Of a DNA stretch of 64,000 nucleotides, positions 53,303 to 64,000 are shown in pieces. Every line of letters begins with the position of its first letter. The stretch's first letter is position 1. A program made the translations under genes and the position numbers. The DNA comes from Gracilaria domingensis (taxonomy: Eukaryota > Rhodophyta > Florideophyceae > Gracilariales > Gracilariaceae), in contig VCMS01000248.1 of assembly GCA_022539475.1 (NCBI GenBank), forward strand, positions 1-64,000, read 5' to 3'. The notes beneath the pieces were generated by a model. That model was not told the DNA's origin and made no database searches. It worked only from the letters and a program-made list of their open reading frames with translations.

Positions 53303-54043
53303 TCACCCCTCTTCCTGAACATTCACAACGGACTGTTCTCCCAATATGTTTTCCAAAGCGTACATCTTTCCCTCGCAATCTTCCCCTTGTATGTTGGGAT
53401 TCCACTTATAATGCCATGTCTCAATCTCATACCGTTTGAGAATCTGCACAATTTGCAACTCTCCCTCGCAATACGTACGGCTCACGCGACTCGGAATGCA
53501 GATGTTTCGTTCGTAAGGAATAAAACCTCCACTCACTTGTGGACTGGGAGCAGGGTCGAATTTCTGTACCAGGCTCGGGGTACATTGGAGTTGTTTTTGT
53601 TTGTAACGTTCTCTCCGTTTCTTGTTTTCCATTTCACGGTTTCTGGGATCCCTTCTATACCTTCTCCTCCTAATGGCTTCTCTGGATGAACCCTTGTTTA
53701 CCTTTGTGCGCATTGGTTCACTAGCAGCAGTGTGTGTGCTCCGAAAAACAGCTCTGCAAACTCCTGACACATTTTCAGTAGTGTGTCTGCTAAGACGTGT
53801 GAACGAATCCAGATCTGTAGCTCTCCTTATGTTAATTGAAAACGTCTGCACGTCAGACGGCATAATTTGCCTAGGAACGAGAACAACTCCGCTTTCCCCC
53901 AATGATGCACTCTGCAAACTGCATTGTGAACTGGATTTGGTTTCCGATGAAGAAGATGAGTAAGAGACAAGGGCTGCTTTTCCATTCTGGGTTTCATTAT
54001 TTGATAACATAAGAGCGGAAGAGGAAGAGTGATTTAGAGACAT
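53303..54043 (-). CDS. Ser-rich, basic hypothetical protein, 246 residues
   Basis: ATG frame starting MSLNHSSSSALMLSNNETQN. Ser-rich for about 50 residues, then SDVQTFSINIRRATDLDSFT, a highly basic segment (REAIRRRRYRRDPRNREMEN KK), and a C-terminal region with YCEGELQIVQILKRYEIETW. The basic segment looks like a nuclear-targeting or nucleic-acid-binding region. No family recognised. The frame is clean, and it may be an accessory gene of the neighbouring CACTA-type transposon. Confidence 0.5.
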   Translation of the reverse strand: MSLNHSSSSALMLSNNETQNGKAALVSYSSSSSETKSSSQCSLQSASLGESGVVLVPRQIMPSDVQTFSINIRRATDLDSFTRLSRHTTENVSGVCRAVFRSTHTAASEPMRTKVNKGSSREAIRRRRYRRDPRNREMENKKRRERYKQKQLQCTPSLVQKFDPAPSPQVSGGFIPYERNICIPSRVSRTYCEGELQIVQILKRYEIETWHYKWNPNIQGEDCEGKMYALENILGEQSVVNVQEEG

Positions 54044-54823
54044 GGCTGTTCTACGTCAGTCTCACGAGTCGGAATCAGGGCCTGTCTTAACAAGCGTTGA
54101 CTGAGTACTTGGATAATTCGGTCTTGCGCACGCAGCCAAAGAATACGCCCTACTTGGTTTCGCGTCCGGTGATTATTGCCCACTCAACAAAGCACACGTT
54201 TGAATTTTTACGTACAACTATTACTGAAAATAAGGCAGCTTTTTTTGGCAGATGGTTGTAATTTTTAGACAGCCAGAACATGATTGATTTGGATTACCGT
54301 GGCTGAGGTACAAAAATCTGAGGAGGTCAGCGGCGATGGGAAAGACTGTGGGAAGATCTTGTGTCGTTCACGGTATCTCGCGATCACTCGACGCTGCCGC
54401 TACAAATAGCGAGACGTGCTTATCGAACGAAGTCACATCCAAGTCATTGCCACCCCACCGTCTCCACAATTCTGGATCTGGCCCAAGTCGGCACATCAGT
54501 TGTACTCGCGCTGAACAACACTTATGTCATCGCCAACTCAGCTGCAACTCCGGCGTCAAGCTGCTGCGCGGCGCATTACGAAACCGCATCTCTGGGAGTA
54601 CCACCTATGTTGTTATGCAACGACTGCAGCTAAGAGATTCGCATCTATTCCCTTCCGTTTTTGGTTGCGTATGTTGCATCCTCAATGACTGCCTGGTTGT
54701 GCTCTGTAAGAGAAGAATTTTATAATAGAATGAAGAAAATTCTTTATCACTTTGAGATGACTAGATTCATATACAAGATCTGCTACACGAAATGACCCAA
54801 CTCTCCTTGGCATCACTTGATAT
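54044..54823. other. No supported gene
   Basis: A plus frame at 54336-54725 lacks any motif. AT-rich end near 54720. Confidence 0.4.
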
Positions 54824-56269
54824 TCAGTTCGGAGAAATCTGGCGCAAACAAGATCCTAAACATTTGAGAGAACAAATGAACTGTCCTTCCACATATGCTT
54901 CGCGAAGGACTCGCATACCGCACAAGTTGTGCATCGGAGTTTTGCACATCTGACAGATATGAGCTGTCGCGCCAGTCATATTGCAACCCTCAACACAGCA
55001 CGTTTTGCTGGCTGTATCATCATCGAGAGCAAAAGGGTTTATACTTCTCTTCTTCGGCTGGTTATGAATCGGAGTTATTTCATCATTGTCCTCGACTATA
55101 ATTCTTCGTGCTTTGGTCAGTGATCCAGTGCGTCTGTTCTTCCTTCCCTTTTTGTCACCCTTTGCTTGCGTAACTACCTCTACATTGCTGTTCTCATCAT
55201 TGCACTTTGCCGATACCTCTTGAGAAGTACGGCTCACAGAGGTCTTATCTGTGGAATAGTCATCATCCTCGCACAATTGTGGTGGTTGAACGGGTTCTAA
55301 ACGGCGACCTGTTACCCGAATATTCAGCTCTGTGTCATCATCTGATGAACTTTCCGCTATGGGAGACACTCTTCTGTTTGTTTTAACAATCGGGTTGAGA
55401 CGTCTTATCTTCGTTCTGGATACAAGCGCGTGATGAGCGGAAGAACTCTCGCCATAAGAGTCTCGGGTTTTCTTACGATCGTTTCTTTCTCCAGTCAACT
55501 CTCTCCCACTCGTATCATCTTCACGACTACTCCTGCGATTCTTTCCTCTTCGAACACCAGACTTTCCTACAGCACATGAACGTTCTCTTCCGAGAGATCG
55601 CACTCGATCTCTCCTCTCCTTATGGAATTTCTTAACACTCTTCTTCTTGGACATGGCTGAAACGTTCTTCTTTGTCGGCCCTGGTTCTTCGTGATCCTTC
55701 TTTCCCTTACCCGATGCCGCCTTCTTGTCTGCGTTGCTATGCGCAACAGCATTTCTCAGCTTCTGGATAATTGACTTTACAGCACCCCAGTCACCCTCTG
55801 TATACGCCAAGAGCCTGTGCTTTTGGTTCACGTGCGTTACCACCTGTTCAACGGCTTCGTTGAATAGATGGGGTGGCCTGCACTTCTGGATGGAACGGTA
55901 GCTTCTTTTGCCAATATGCTTCGCGAATACGCGACAGGTCTGCAACTTCCGCCCAACGGTGGCCAAGACATTTACGGAATACTTTCTCGGAGTTGAGGAG
56001 AACTCAAGACGACTTTCATGGGCTTCATCAAGACCGTCGTTGTGAGCCTTTATCGCGAGCTCCATCATTTGACCGATGCTAAAACTGCTGGTTTCCTTAG
56101 CAGTACGGTCTCTCTGTGGATCAAGCAGAACTATGTTACCACCCAGGAGCACCATAACTATCGATAGGCGTCGATGGAAGGGTTCGAATGGGACAAGAAC
56201 TAATAATTGATGTTGAAATGGCAGCCAGGTGCGCTGAGCACTCGCCGAAGTTTGGATCCTGGATGACAC
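54824..56269 (-). CDS. Basic protein with C-terminal cysteine-rich zinc-binding domain
   Basis: Up to 481 residues; the real start is probably one of the internal Met codons (MVLLGGNIVLLDPQ or MMELAIKAHNDGLDEAHES), as the first residues look like read-in. The N-terminal third is folded-looking. The middle is long, Lys/Arg/Ser/Glu-rich and disordered with nuclear-signal-like clusters (KKKSVKKFHKERRDRVR). The last 60 residues carry CCVEGCNMTGATAHICQMC and MHNLC ... FICSLKC, a C4-H-C type zinc site like those in transposon-derived proteins. It is divergent from the transposase at 56609, with about 340 bp between, which would suit a shared promoter within one transposon. Confidence 0.6.
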   Translation of the reverse strand: MSSRIQTSASAQRTWLPFQHQLLVLVPFEPFHRRLSIVMVLLGGNIVLLDPQRDRTAKETSSFSIGQMMELAIKAHNDGLDEAHESRLEFSSTPRKYSVNVLATVGRKLQTCRVFAKHIGKRSYRSIQKCRPPHLFNEAVEQVVTHVNQKHRLLAYTEGDWGAVKSIIQKLRNAVAHSNADKKAASGKGKKDHEEPGPTKKNVSAMSKKKSVKKFHKERRDRVRSLGRERSCAVGKSGVRRGKNRRSSREDDTSGRELTGERNDRKKTRDSYGESSSAHHALVSRTKIRRLNPIVKTNRRVSPIAESSSDDDTELNIRVTGRRLEPVQPPQLCEDDDYSTDKTSVSRTSQEVSAKCNDENSNVEVVTQAKGDKKGRKNRRTGSLTKARRIIVEDNDEITPIHNQPKKRSINPFALDDDTASKTCCVEGCNMTGATAHICQMCKTPMHNLCGMRVLREAYVEGQFICSLKCLGSCLRQISPN

Positions 56270-56608
56270 ATATGGTAGCCGTCCAGTCCTGATAAGTTTA
56301 ATATCGATTCCCTGCGTTTTGTCTTTGCGCTTGGGTCTTCCTCTTCGAAACGAAACTGCAGCATCAATTTAATTTGGATCATCTCTTCGATTCAGGTCAC
56401 CAGCGTTTAAGGAGACCGCATTACTCTCAATCGAATCTCCATCTTTTCTGTTGTCTTATCTGCGTTCCTAAGGTGCCTCACATTCTCAGGTGGTTCCGAC
56501 ACGTATCGATACGTCTTAGTATACCGTTTAGCCCCTCATCTTACAACTATGGTTTCCCTCGGTTATATTTGTCATGCCAGTTACCATTGTCGTTGTTATC
56601 CTGGGAAG

Positions 56609-59020
56609 ATGGTGTCAAGGCAGACCGCAATGAAGCACAGATCTCAAGCGCAAAATGAGGCATTGGAATCCGGAAAGACAATCTTTCTACCACTTCCAGA
56701 AGCTATTCATGATCTCTCACAGTTACAGGCAGTATGGGATGCTCTTGAACACGTTGGAGAATCAAATCATCTCGGCTTGTCAGATGCCGAGATAAGTGTT
56801 CTCAACAGTCATGATTCGGTATCACTAGAGCTTTCTCAATCCAGCTTGAAAAGTCCAACCCAAAGCGTTTCCCACCATCGTAATAGCAGTATCGATTGTT
56901 CAACCGATGCCGACGATGGGAGTACAACAAAAACAAATGAGATGTCTTTGAGCTCAGAGAGTTCCCTTTATTCTGGCAGCACAACCAGCTCTACCGCAAA
57001 CAACCCCATTGAAACTTCCAATAGTGACCCCAATGCTCTTATATCAAGTGGTTATCCAGTTTGCAGAGATTTCAAGTTCAGAATCTTCATGCAGAAGCAC
57101 TCCAAGGTACTAGGACTGGGGATTAAGCATGCTGTTTCCGACAGTTTCATGGAGGATTATATCCGAGATACAACAGTTCAAGATGAGCCACATCTTCGTT
57201 ACTCTTCATTCAAAGGCGTAAGAGATGCATTGCTGCGAAATTCTGGTGTTGAATCGAGTGAGCATCCGTGCTGTGGTAGATTTCATAAGGCACTTCGCGT
57301 GAGAACGGATCATTCTGTAACCAATTGTAGCTACTGTTCTCAGCCTGATGGTGCAACGTTTGCCACATATGAATACATTTCAATATGGTGTAGGTTGCAA
57401 CGACTTTTGGCAAGCCCAATTGAAGGTCCAAGACTCTTTGACTACTTTAGGAAGGGTTTGTTTGGTGAGACGACTGGAGGCTACAGAGACTTCTTCTCCG
57501 AAAGATCTTCAGGGATATTGTAAGTGACTTAGGTGGACCGGAAAGCGTTCAGAACGACATCTTTCTTTCCATTTCTGCAGATGGAGTTCAACCTTTTCGA
57601 TCCGACGACTACACGTACTGGCCATTCGTTTGCACAGTTCTTAACCTTCCACCGTCTGAAAAGTTCAAGATCAAACGCCTCCTGCCTTTGTTTATCATTC
57701 CCGGTCCGAATGAGCCAAAGGATCTTACGTCCTTTCTTCATCCGTTTCTTTCAGAGCTTCAAGATCTGCATAGTGTCGGGCGAAGAGTAAGACTGTGGAA
57801 CGGAGAGGTAACGCGAGTACGAGTTCATTTACTTTTCGTTCTTGCTGATCTACCTGCCATGAAGAAGCTCACCCATCTGAAGGGAGCAAACGGACTTGTG
57901 CCGTGTCGCTTCTGCTCCATTCGCGGGATCTACCAAAACCACACATATTTTCCTCCCACTTTGGTTGAGGAAGGAGCAATATCTCGAACAACAAGAGCGA
58001 GAACCAATGTTCCAACTTGAAAGTACTTTGGGAAGTGGACAATCTTCCCATGCGATCGCACAGTGAAGTTCTTAGTGCGTACGAAGAGTTACAGATGCAA
58101 AGTAGCACAATGACCAACCAGGAACTACAGCGTCAGCTAAAACATCATGGATTTTCGAGCATCACTATGACACCCTTCTTAAGCATACCAACTGTACGGG
58201 CATTCAGCTCATTCCCAATTGACATAATGCATCTTCTCTTCGAAAATGTGGCTCGCGATATGATCTCAATATGGATGAACGACTCTGGCCGCCATCCGGA
58301 ACTAGGATGCCTTACCAGTCCTAGGGTGCTCAAGGCCGTCAATGAGAATATTCGCTCTTGCAGAAGAGGTTTTGGCTCCGACTATTGCAGAGCACCACGT
58401 GGACTCGACAAAAAGGGACTTTGGAAGGCAGCGGAGTGGAAATTCTTTGTGACTTCAACCAGCGTGGTCGTTTTGGACGGATGGATACCAGAGAAAACAT
58501 TAGACGGGTGGTACTTATTTGTGCAACTGGTCCAAAGAGTGTGTCAATGGAGCCTCACGGAGGATCTTGTTTGTGATATTGAGCGACTTTTTCGCGAGTT
58601 CTATCATCATTTGCAATCATTACTACCAGAACAAGAGAGAGCGGGTCCATATGTGCAGATACGTCTATCATTGCTTCTACATCTAAGTCAATGTATCCGA
58701 GATTGTGGGCCAGTCTCTTTGTTGGGTCAATGGACCATAGAGAATTATATTGGCCAGCTGAATCGGGTTACAAATGCTAAGTATTTGTTTGCTCAATCTG
58801 TGAATGAAAGGTCAAGTACCACGCGGCAGCCTCGTTGTACAGTCTGCAATACGGAACTGTCATCCCTCATCTTGCTCCAGAAGAAGATGAAGACTCCGAC
58901 CTTTCGAACGCAGAAGGTAACCCAGAGGTCTACTATGATGCTGACATGAGTCGATTTTATTTCCTACCGCCTTCTCGCATTTCATCAGTTACTGTGGGAA
59001 GGATTCATTTCCCAATCTAA
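56609..59020 (+). pseudogene. CACTA/Tnp2-type transposase, three frame changes
   Basis: Reads MVSRQTAMKHRSQAQNEALE from 56609, a long Ser/Thr-rich linker and a cysteine-bearing domain (DFKFRIFMQKHSKVLGLGIK, HPCCGRF, CSYCSQPDG). After a shift near 57500 comes the core: KIFRDIVSDLGGPESVQNDI, ISADGVQPFRSDDYTYWPF with a catalytic-type Asp in ADGVQPF, VLNLPPSEKFKIKRLLPLFI, IPGPNEPKDLTSFLHPFLSE, and LADLPAMKKLTHLKG followed by CRFCSIRG. After a second shift near 58010: FPIDIMHLLFENVARDMISI and GQWTIENYIGQLNRVTNAKY. A third shift near 58850 leads to a short acidic end at TAA 59020. Motif order matches Tnp2 transposases of CACTA elements. Introns could explain one or more shifts, but none has clear borders. 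Confidence 0.82.
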
Positions 59021-62000
59021 TGTCGCTGCTGGCCCGGTACTATGCTACTGTTCTTGGCGTTTCCACAAGTGAAGCCGCCAATTTTTTGCAAGTGAAGAAA
59101 CAATATCGGTTTTCTCTCGTGCTAAGGACGAGAAAACAAGGTTGCTTATGCCGTGGACCTATCATACTGTATCGAGAAACGAACGGAAGTCTTGCTACTT
59201 TTCTGGAGTGTTTCGTGATGGAATGACACTCACGCTACTGTTTACTACGGTAGGTGTTGGCATTTTTCAAGCACACTCTAAATGGGACTACCCACAAGCT
59301 TGTACTTGCTGACTGGGCAACTCGTTCTTTACAGACTGGGAGGCAGGGACAGGTGTATTGTCGATCATCTGTTGACGATGAGAGCTTGTTTCCTTGTCGC
59401 ACTATAGAAAGTGTCTGCTCTATGAGCCATCCTGTTGGAGTCGTCCAGATCAGTATCCTAGATCTGCAACCTCCACAAGCCAAAGGACTTACATCATTGA
59501 CGATCTTCGGCATTCTCAGGGTTTGTTGACGGGAACCAAGTGGTTTCCAGAAGATTTGTCTCTTCAACTCGGAGGCTTGTCAAAATCCTCACGAAAGAGG
59601 CTGCACAGGGAAATCTGAAGTTTGTTAGGGAAAAGATGGTTGTGGCAGGGAGTTCGTCTGAGTTTGTGCCTGTGTATGTTACTGGTCTTTTGAAGACGTT
59701 CGTTGTCGTAGATGCTGACATGATGGCCTCACTAATGGTGTCTGGAAAGAAGGAAAAGTTTTCGAAAAGTTCTGGTAGTTCAGGTTTACTCGAAAGATCA
59801 AAAAGTTTTGGAAAAGGGAAGAACGTTTTTCACTCCGAAGTTCAGAGTCCGAACGTGGTTGAAAAGAAACCTACCACAAGCAACAATTTCCGTTCACATT
59901 GGACGAAAAGCCGTTGTGTGCCGCTCGCCGGCGCTCTCCTCTCCTGATACTATCTACCGCTTCCCTGTTCAACATTTCATCTCACCCTCTAGACCACTAA
60001 GCTCGTCTTGTATAGCAGTTTATGCCTGGAGCGGAGCACGTCTCGCTGCGAGCCTTTCCCTACGACTCGGAGGATCATCGTACAGCCAACGCGGACGGCA
60101 CGAACATGGTTTATGGATTATGAACGCGGCCTCGGTTCTAATTCACACAGTGATTGACGTTGCAAGGCACCAAGGTCTTCCCAGCTGCAGCTCTTCTTCT
60201 CGCTACACGCACTCATTCGTTCACTGAGGCATCAACTTGGGGCAATTTTGCATAATGAGAGAAGCCATTGGTTTCGCACTGCTGCTTATGAGAGGTATGG
60301 ATCATAATTTGAATCAAGGCTGACGATGTTAAGCCAGAAGCGTCTTCAGAGCGTGACTTCGACCTACGTCGTGCATGCTACTGCGCGTTTGTTTGCGCCC
60401 GTGCAGAGAATGAGATGGCTACGAACGAACAACTTATGGACGGGGAAAGTGGCTTTGCAACGGACTACGTAAGACTCTCTGGATAACCAGTAGCCCAACG
60501 AGCGTGATTTCGAGCCAGGCGTCCCTTTGCGACCGCGACCTTGCCATCTGCCTTGCTAACGACTATTACTGGGTACGCAACATTGCCAGTAATAAACTCT
60601 TAGAGAGTTTACACCAGCAGTTATCGGGTGTTCCAAGTGTATCGTGTCCATGCAATAAGGTCACAATACCTTTGTTATCCCACTGCTTGTAGAGCTAGGC
60701 TGAGATTGATTGCTACAAGAAGGGCGTGTCATGGCTTCATTGGTGTTGATCGCTTGCTTGTACTCTCGACGCTTGAGCAGCACCACTCGTTGTCAGAGTC
60801 GCGCATGTTTGAACTGTATCTATAGACAACAGGAGGTGCATTTCAGAGACAGCATGGCCGTGGTTATGTCCTTGTGCTGGTTGGAGCATGAAGCGACGCA
60901 CCTAAACAAGCTGCTAACGCAGAGAAAGATGGTTACGTTCTAAGAAGGGGTACGCCGCACGCAGAAGCGCTTCACGTTGCACTCTTTTCAAATCATTCCC
61001 ATCGCCTGCACGAATGGAAAGGTCTTGAACTCCCATCGTTGCTCCAGCTATTTTCGTGCTCAACTGGGGCAAGATGTATATATGGAGGACTTAGAAGAAC
61101 TCCATCTGGAGGAAACAATGTTTCAACAAAATATTAGCATCGATTGGCAAGCGAAGATATGGCTGTACGACAGTGTCCAGGTAGCGAAAGGAAGGCGACA
61201 GCAGCGTACCACACCTGCGCGTTTCAGGAACGAGGTAGCGGTTACGGGGTACGTGACGTATACTGTCAAGGTAAGAACTCGGCGAGAACTCGTTGAAATA
61301 TGGCTGAGCTTACCGACGATGGAGGGGCTTGTCTCTTCGCAACAAGAAGGGCAAGCGGGACTTGCGAACAGACAGGGCTCGTGTGTCCATGAAGAGTTTT
61401 GGCGGTGCGCTGTAACAGGCTAGCACAGGTCATGCGAATGAGGTTAGCTGAGATGAATGGAAAGAAGACGGAACTTCCGTTGAAAGAAGATGTATCACGA
61501 TCGCTGAGTGGCTCTCCCAGTGCTCTTTGCATGTGGCTTACAACCGGCTTGGGCCGGAGGCCCATTGCTGGCGAAGGAGTGGGATGGTACATACCCCCGA
61601 TCACCTCGAGATCTCTGAACAACGACGCTCCGAGACGCAAGTGAAGCGCCACTTCCGCTGTTCTTTCGTACACTTCACAGTGAAAATTTGTGCTCGATGG
61701 TGTCAATCATCTCTCATCGACGATGGAGTTTTCGTTGATTCTGTACAACACGGGCCACAGTGCGCATGCTGGCTTTGTACTTTGCAAATGGTAGCTAGCG
61801 AAACTTCAATGCTGGCAGCCTGCTGGGGGGGCTCGGATTCTCTTCCTTCTCCTGCTTTTCCAGACGCAGCAAGAAGTGCATACTGCCTTCCAAGCGGCTA
61901 CCAAATGATCTTGCTTTTAAGCTTTGTGTATTGGTTTTGGGTGTGCGCACATGCCGCCCTATTTCGCTCTTGATCGCCAATGCTCGTTCGACACATGACT

Positions 62001-62578
62001 TTCGCCCTCGTCTGGTCACAGCTTTCCCTACAATTCATGGTTCGTTTCTATCGGTTATTCACACTGTGGATACTGGTATAACAATCACTTTTGAATTGTG
62101 AGCAGACAAAGTGCTCGATGCGGGTAACCAAACATCATCGCTCAGTCAAGGTCATCTTCATCGAAGATACTGCAGTTCATACAATGCTCTGGTCTCAACT
62201 GAGGAGGAGGTTCAACCGCAGCAGGTCACAAGGACGGTTCTTCCCGATGATGTCAATTGTAATATCGAAGTCATTAGGAGAAAAGGATTGGGTGAAACCC
62301 GGACTTGATTTCCTGCTCTCCTTGAAACAAAAGATGGCTTGGAGGTATAGTTCCAGGACTAGAATAGGCAGCACGATTTTGAACATCATGTAAATTTAGA
62401 AAAAGTAAAGTGACGATCTTGAGCTACATCTGTCGTACACCGTACTTCTTTTGTGCTACTACCGTTTTAAGAAATGTCGTACTTAAGTTTAGTCTTCATG
62501 TAATTTGGTATGCACTAGTGCAAATATTGTTCATTAACGGTAGGCATATTGTCCCTGTGAGCTCCTTGATTTTTTGAC
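59021..62578. other. 3' half of the CACTA-type element, coding remains unclear
   Basis: Several short plus-strand stretches look coding, for example RRLVKILTKEAAQGNLKFVR at 59.57 kb, ALIRSLRHQLGAILHNERSH at 60.2 kb and EELHLEETMFQQNISIDWQA at 61.1 kb. None joins into a recognisable protein. They may be exons or debris of a second transposon gene. Confidence 0.35.
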
Positions 62579-62737
62579 ATGTGGCGTACCCGACTGACGC
62601 TATTGGCGAACAACTGGCGCACAAATCTAGTCCAGTACGCCACTTGTACGCCAGTTGTAACCATGGGTAGCACTTTCGTATTAATTTCGAAGCATATTTT
62701 GTACGCCACTTGTAAATCCATTAGTACGCCAATAGTG
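62579..62737. repeat. CACTA-type right terminus with subterminal GTACGCCA repeats
   Basis: On the minus strand the end reads CACTATTGGCGTACTAATGG (62737 to 62718), a CACTA terminus. Within 160 bp there are five copies of GGCGTAC or its complement with AAGT or AACT flanks (near 62585, 62636, 62647, 62703 and 62723). This arrangement is characteristic of CACTA elements, in which such subterminal repeats bind an accessory protein. TCA follows the end. Confidence 0.6.
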
Positions 62738-62761
62738 TCAATTCGTAGTTATTAAATTCTT

Positions 62762-62962
62762 CTAGGGCTGGCCTTTGATATCTTCAACGAAACGGCAGCC
62801 CAAAGCGCTCCCTTCTCGGTTTCCAATCAGATCTTCGGTAACAACAGAAAGTAGCTCTCTTGATTCGGGGAGGGCTTCGAACCTCATTTGCCACAACACA
62901 AAGTCTTTTCCACGCTTGGCGCTGAAACGCGGCACACGCTTGATACTATCCTCATCGGCCAT
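62762..62962 (-). pseudogene. gag: Copia-like Gag, N-terminal fragment
   Basis: ATG 62962 opens MADEDSIKRVPRFSAKRGKD FVLWQMRFEALPES, the usual start of copia-type Gag (short N-terminus, F-G-xx-F-xx-W-like pattern, then a helix ending in LLSVV). The frame closes after 66 codons next to the CACTA terminus, so the element is truncated there. Confidence 0.5.
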
Positions 62963-63290
62963 GGTAGTAGTCAGAAAGAATCACCTCTAGGAGCAAACCC
63001 AGGGGCGATGCTACCACTGTTCGGTCGGTAGTGGAGAACTTTTGGCAGATAGTTGCCTCTTTACTCTTGCGCTACTCAAGAGGATCACTTATATACCCAC
63101 ACAAAGGTACTGCAAAACCCTGCAATAACAGTACTAACATCATGAAGCCTATCTTAGGGAGCTTCTTCTACTAACAATTCAACTATACTGTCAACAATAA
63201 ATATCTAGGATTACAGATGACGTAAACTACAATTCAGTCTCTCTTTAGAGTCTGACAATTCACATTCATGTCACATTTCATCAACAANGT
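62963..63290 (-). promoter_or_regulatory. Leader and promoter of the copia-like fragment
   Basis: On the minus strand GGGTATATAAGTG (TATATAAG at 63088-63095) lies about 130 bp upstream of the Gag ATG, as expected for an LTR promoter and short leader. TGGTAGCATCGCCC near 63010 could be the primer-binding site, which would put the LTR end just before it. The outer LTR boundary is not visible. Confidence 0.45.
63288..63288. other. Ambiguous base N
   Basis: The only undetermined base in the window. Beyond it the sequence changes from the minus-strand copia-like leader to plus-strand gag-related sequence, so an assembly join is possible here. A poly-A-rich stretch (63484-63521) lies shortly after. 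Confidence 0.95.
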
Positions 63291-63684
63291 TTAACTGATC
63301 ATCTGGATCAGATTGCTTACTTGTTTCCAGTATAAGCCCGCAACCCCTCGAGTCTCGAGCGTTCCGCGCTCCCGAGCGGTCGTCAGCGCGTTCCACCCGT
63401 GCAACCGACGTCCCGGTCTATCCCAGATGAGGCGCAACCTCTTGAGTGTCGTACCCCGCCCCCGAGAACGCGTTCAGTACGGAAGAAAAAAACATAAAAA
63501 AAAAACAAAAAAAAAAACCACCTAAGGAAATGTAGGTTCTGCTCAACCCGTCGTCTGGAGACACCATCCATGGTTAACCCTAACGACTCTATCGCGTAGC
63601 CGAGTTGGCTAGGTTGGAATTCCCGCTTGGATATTAATCACGCTGACCTTCACGTGGAACTCTACAGGATGTTAATCGTTGAGG

Positions 63685-64000
63685 ACGCAGGTAGATAATG
63701 CCCAGGTGAGGGATGTCTCAGGAGACTTACGTCTTCTGAGAAGGGACGTGAATTCCATTATGGAAAATCTGGGTACCGCAGACGTCTTCGTCACGGAGTA
63801 CCGGGCATTTGTCGAGGAAATGCGCACCGATATCGGTCGAATTCGTTCGCGCTTGGAAACGCTGGAGGATACAATCCGCATGGATGAAGCTGTGGACGCA
63901 CAGGTTCCTCAAGGAAATCCATCTGCGGATGAAGACCATCGTTCGGTGAAGCAGAAACGTCGACACCCAAACGAGTTCACTATGATTCGGATTCATCGCG
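63685..64000 (+). CDS. gag: Partial chromovirus-type Gag, runs off the window
   Basis: An open plus-strand frame to the window end. QVRDVSGDLRLLRRDVNSIM and RIRSRLETLEDTIRMDEA align with DLRILRSDVNSVLE and RIRSRLETLEKAA of the Gag at 20.1-20.4 kb, so this is the coiled-coil N-terminal part of a related element. The start codon is not clear; sequence upstream of 63685 contains stops in this frame. It is a separate, diverged family member, orientation plus. Confidence 0.7.

Noticed and set aside
63593-63640. tRNA-like D-arm sequence (TAGCCGAGTTGGCTAGGT)
   Set aside because: No matching acceptor, anticodon or T arm can be folded around it.

Overview
The window is nuclear DNA of a eukaryote. It shows chromovirus (Ty3/gypsy with chromodomain), hAT and CACTA/Plavaka-type transposons, recognisable eukaryotic housekeeping families (ECM29 proteasome scaffold, SCC2/NIPBL cohesin loader, an ERGIC-53-type lectin, a serpin, a GH36 alpha-galactosidase), and coding frames that run for kilobases without introns. 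An intron-poor, transposon-rich genome of moderate GC points to an alga, most likely a florideophyte red alga; this is inference (about 50%), not something the sequence proves.

Layout. 0-6 kb: a DNA transposon with an intact 1,060-residue transposase on the minus strand and a convergent, frame-broken coiled-coil ORF on the plus strand. 6.2-7.7 kb: no genes, but at least six long near-perfect hairpins around a 336-bp tandem duplication. 8.4-9.1 kb: LTR/leader fragment of a retrotransposon family that recurs at 35.7-37.1 kb. 9,916-22,345: a nearly complete chromovirus on the minus strand with GTTTT target duplications. It has gag, a 1,797-codon pol, two LTRs (one with an 851-bp internal deletion), and an ORF of about 640 codons on the opposite strand between pol and the 3' LTR. 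22.4-34.4 kb: a minisatellite, two tandem 171-residue cysteine-rich secreted paralogues, a regular array of five GC-rich stem-loops, a hAT element with 8-bp target duplications, a membrane protein and a small foldback element. 38.4-53.0 kb: an island of seven host-type genes or gene pieces, all broken by nonsense codons and/or frameshifts. 54-62.7 kb: a CACTA-type transposase and accessory ORFs, ending in a CACTA terminus. 62.7-64 kb: start of a copia-like element (minus) and a partial gag related to the chromovirus gag (plus).

How it fits together. Almost everything is mobile DNA or its debris. The complete chromovirus interrupts a small gene at 9.5-9.9 kb. The broken host genes lie between two clusters of the same GGCGTAC-type subterminal motif (37.9 kb and 62.6 kb), which raises the possibility that they were carried or trapped by a large CACTA-type transposon. 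Many coding frames are broken by single stop codons without any nearby indel, mostly TAG or TAA, each reachable from a glutamine codon by one C-to-T change. The only genes that look fully intact are the large transposase, pol and the small secreted proteins.
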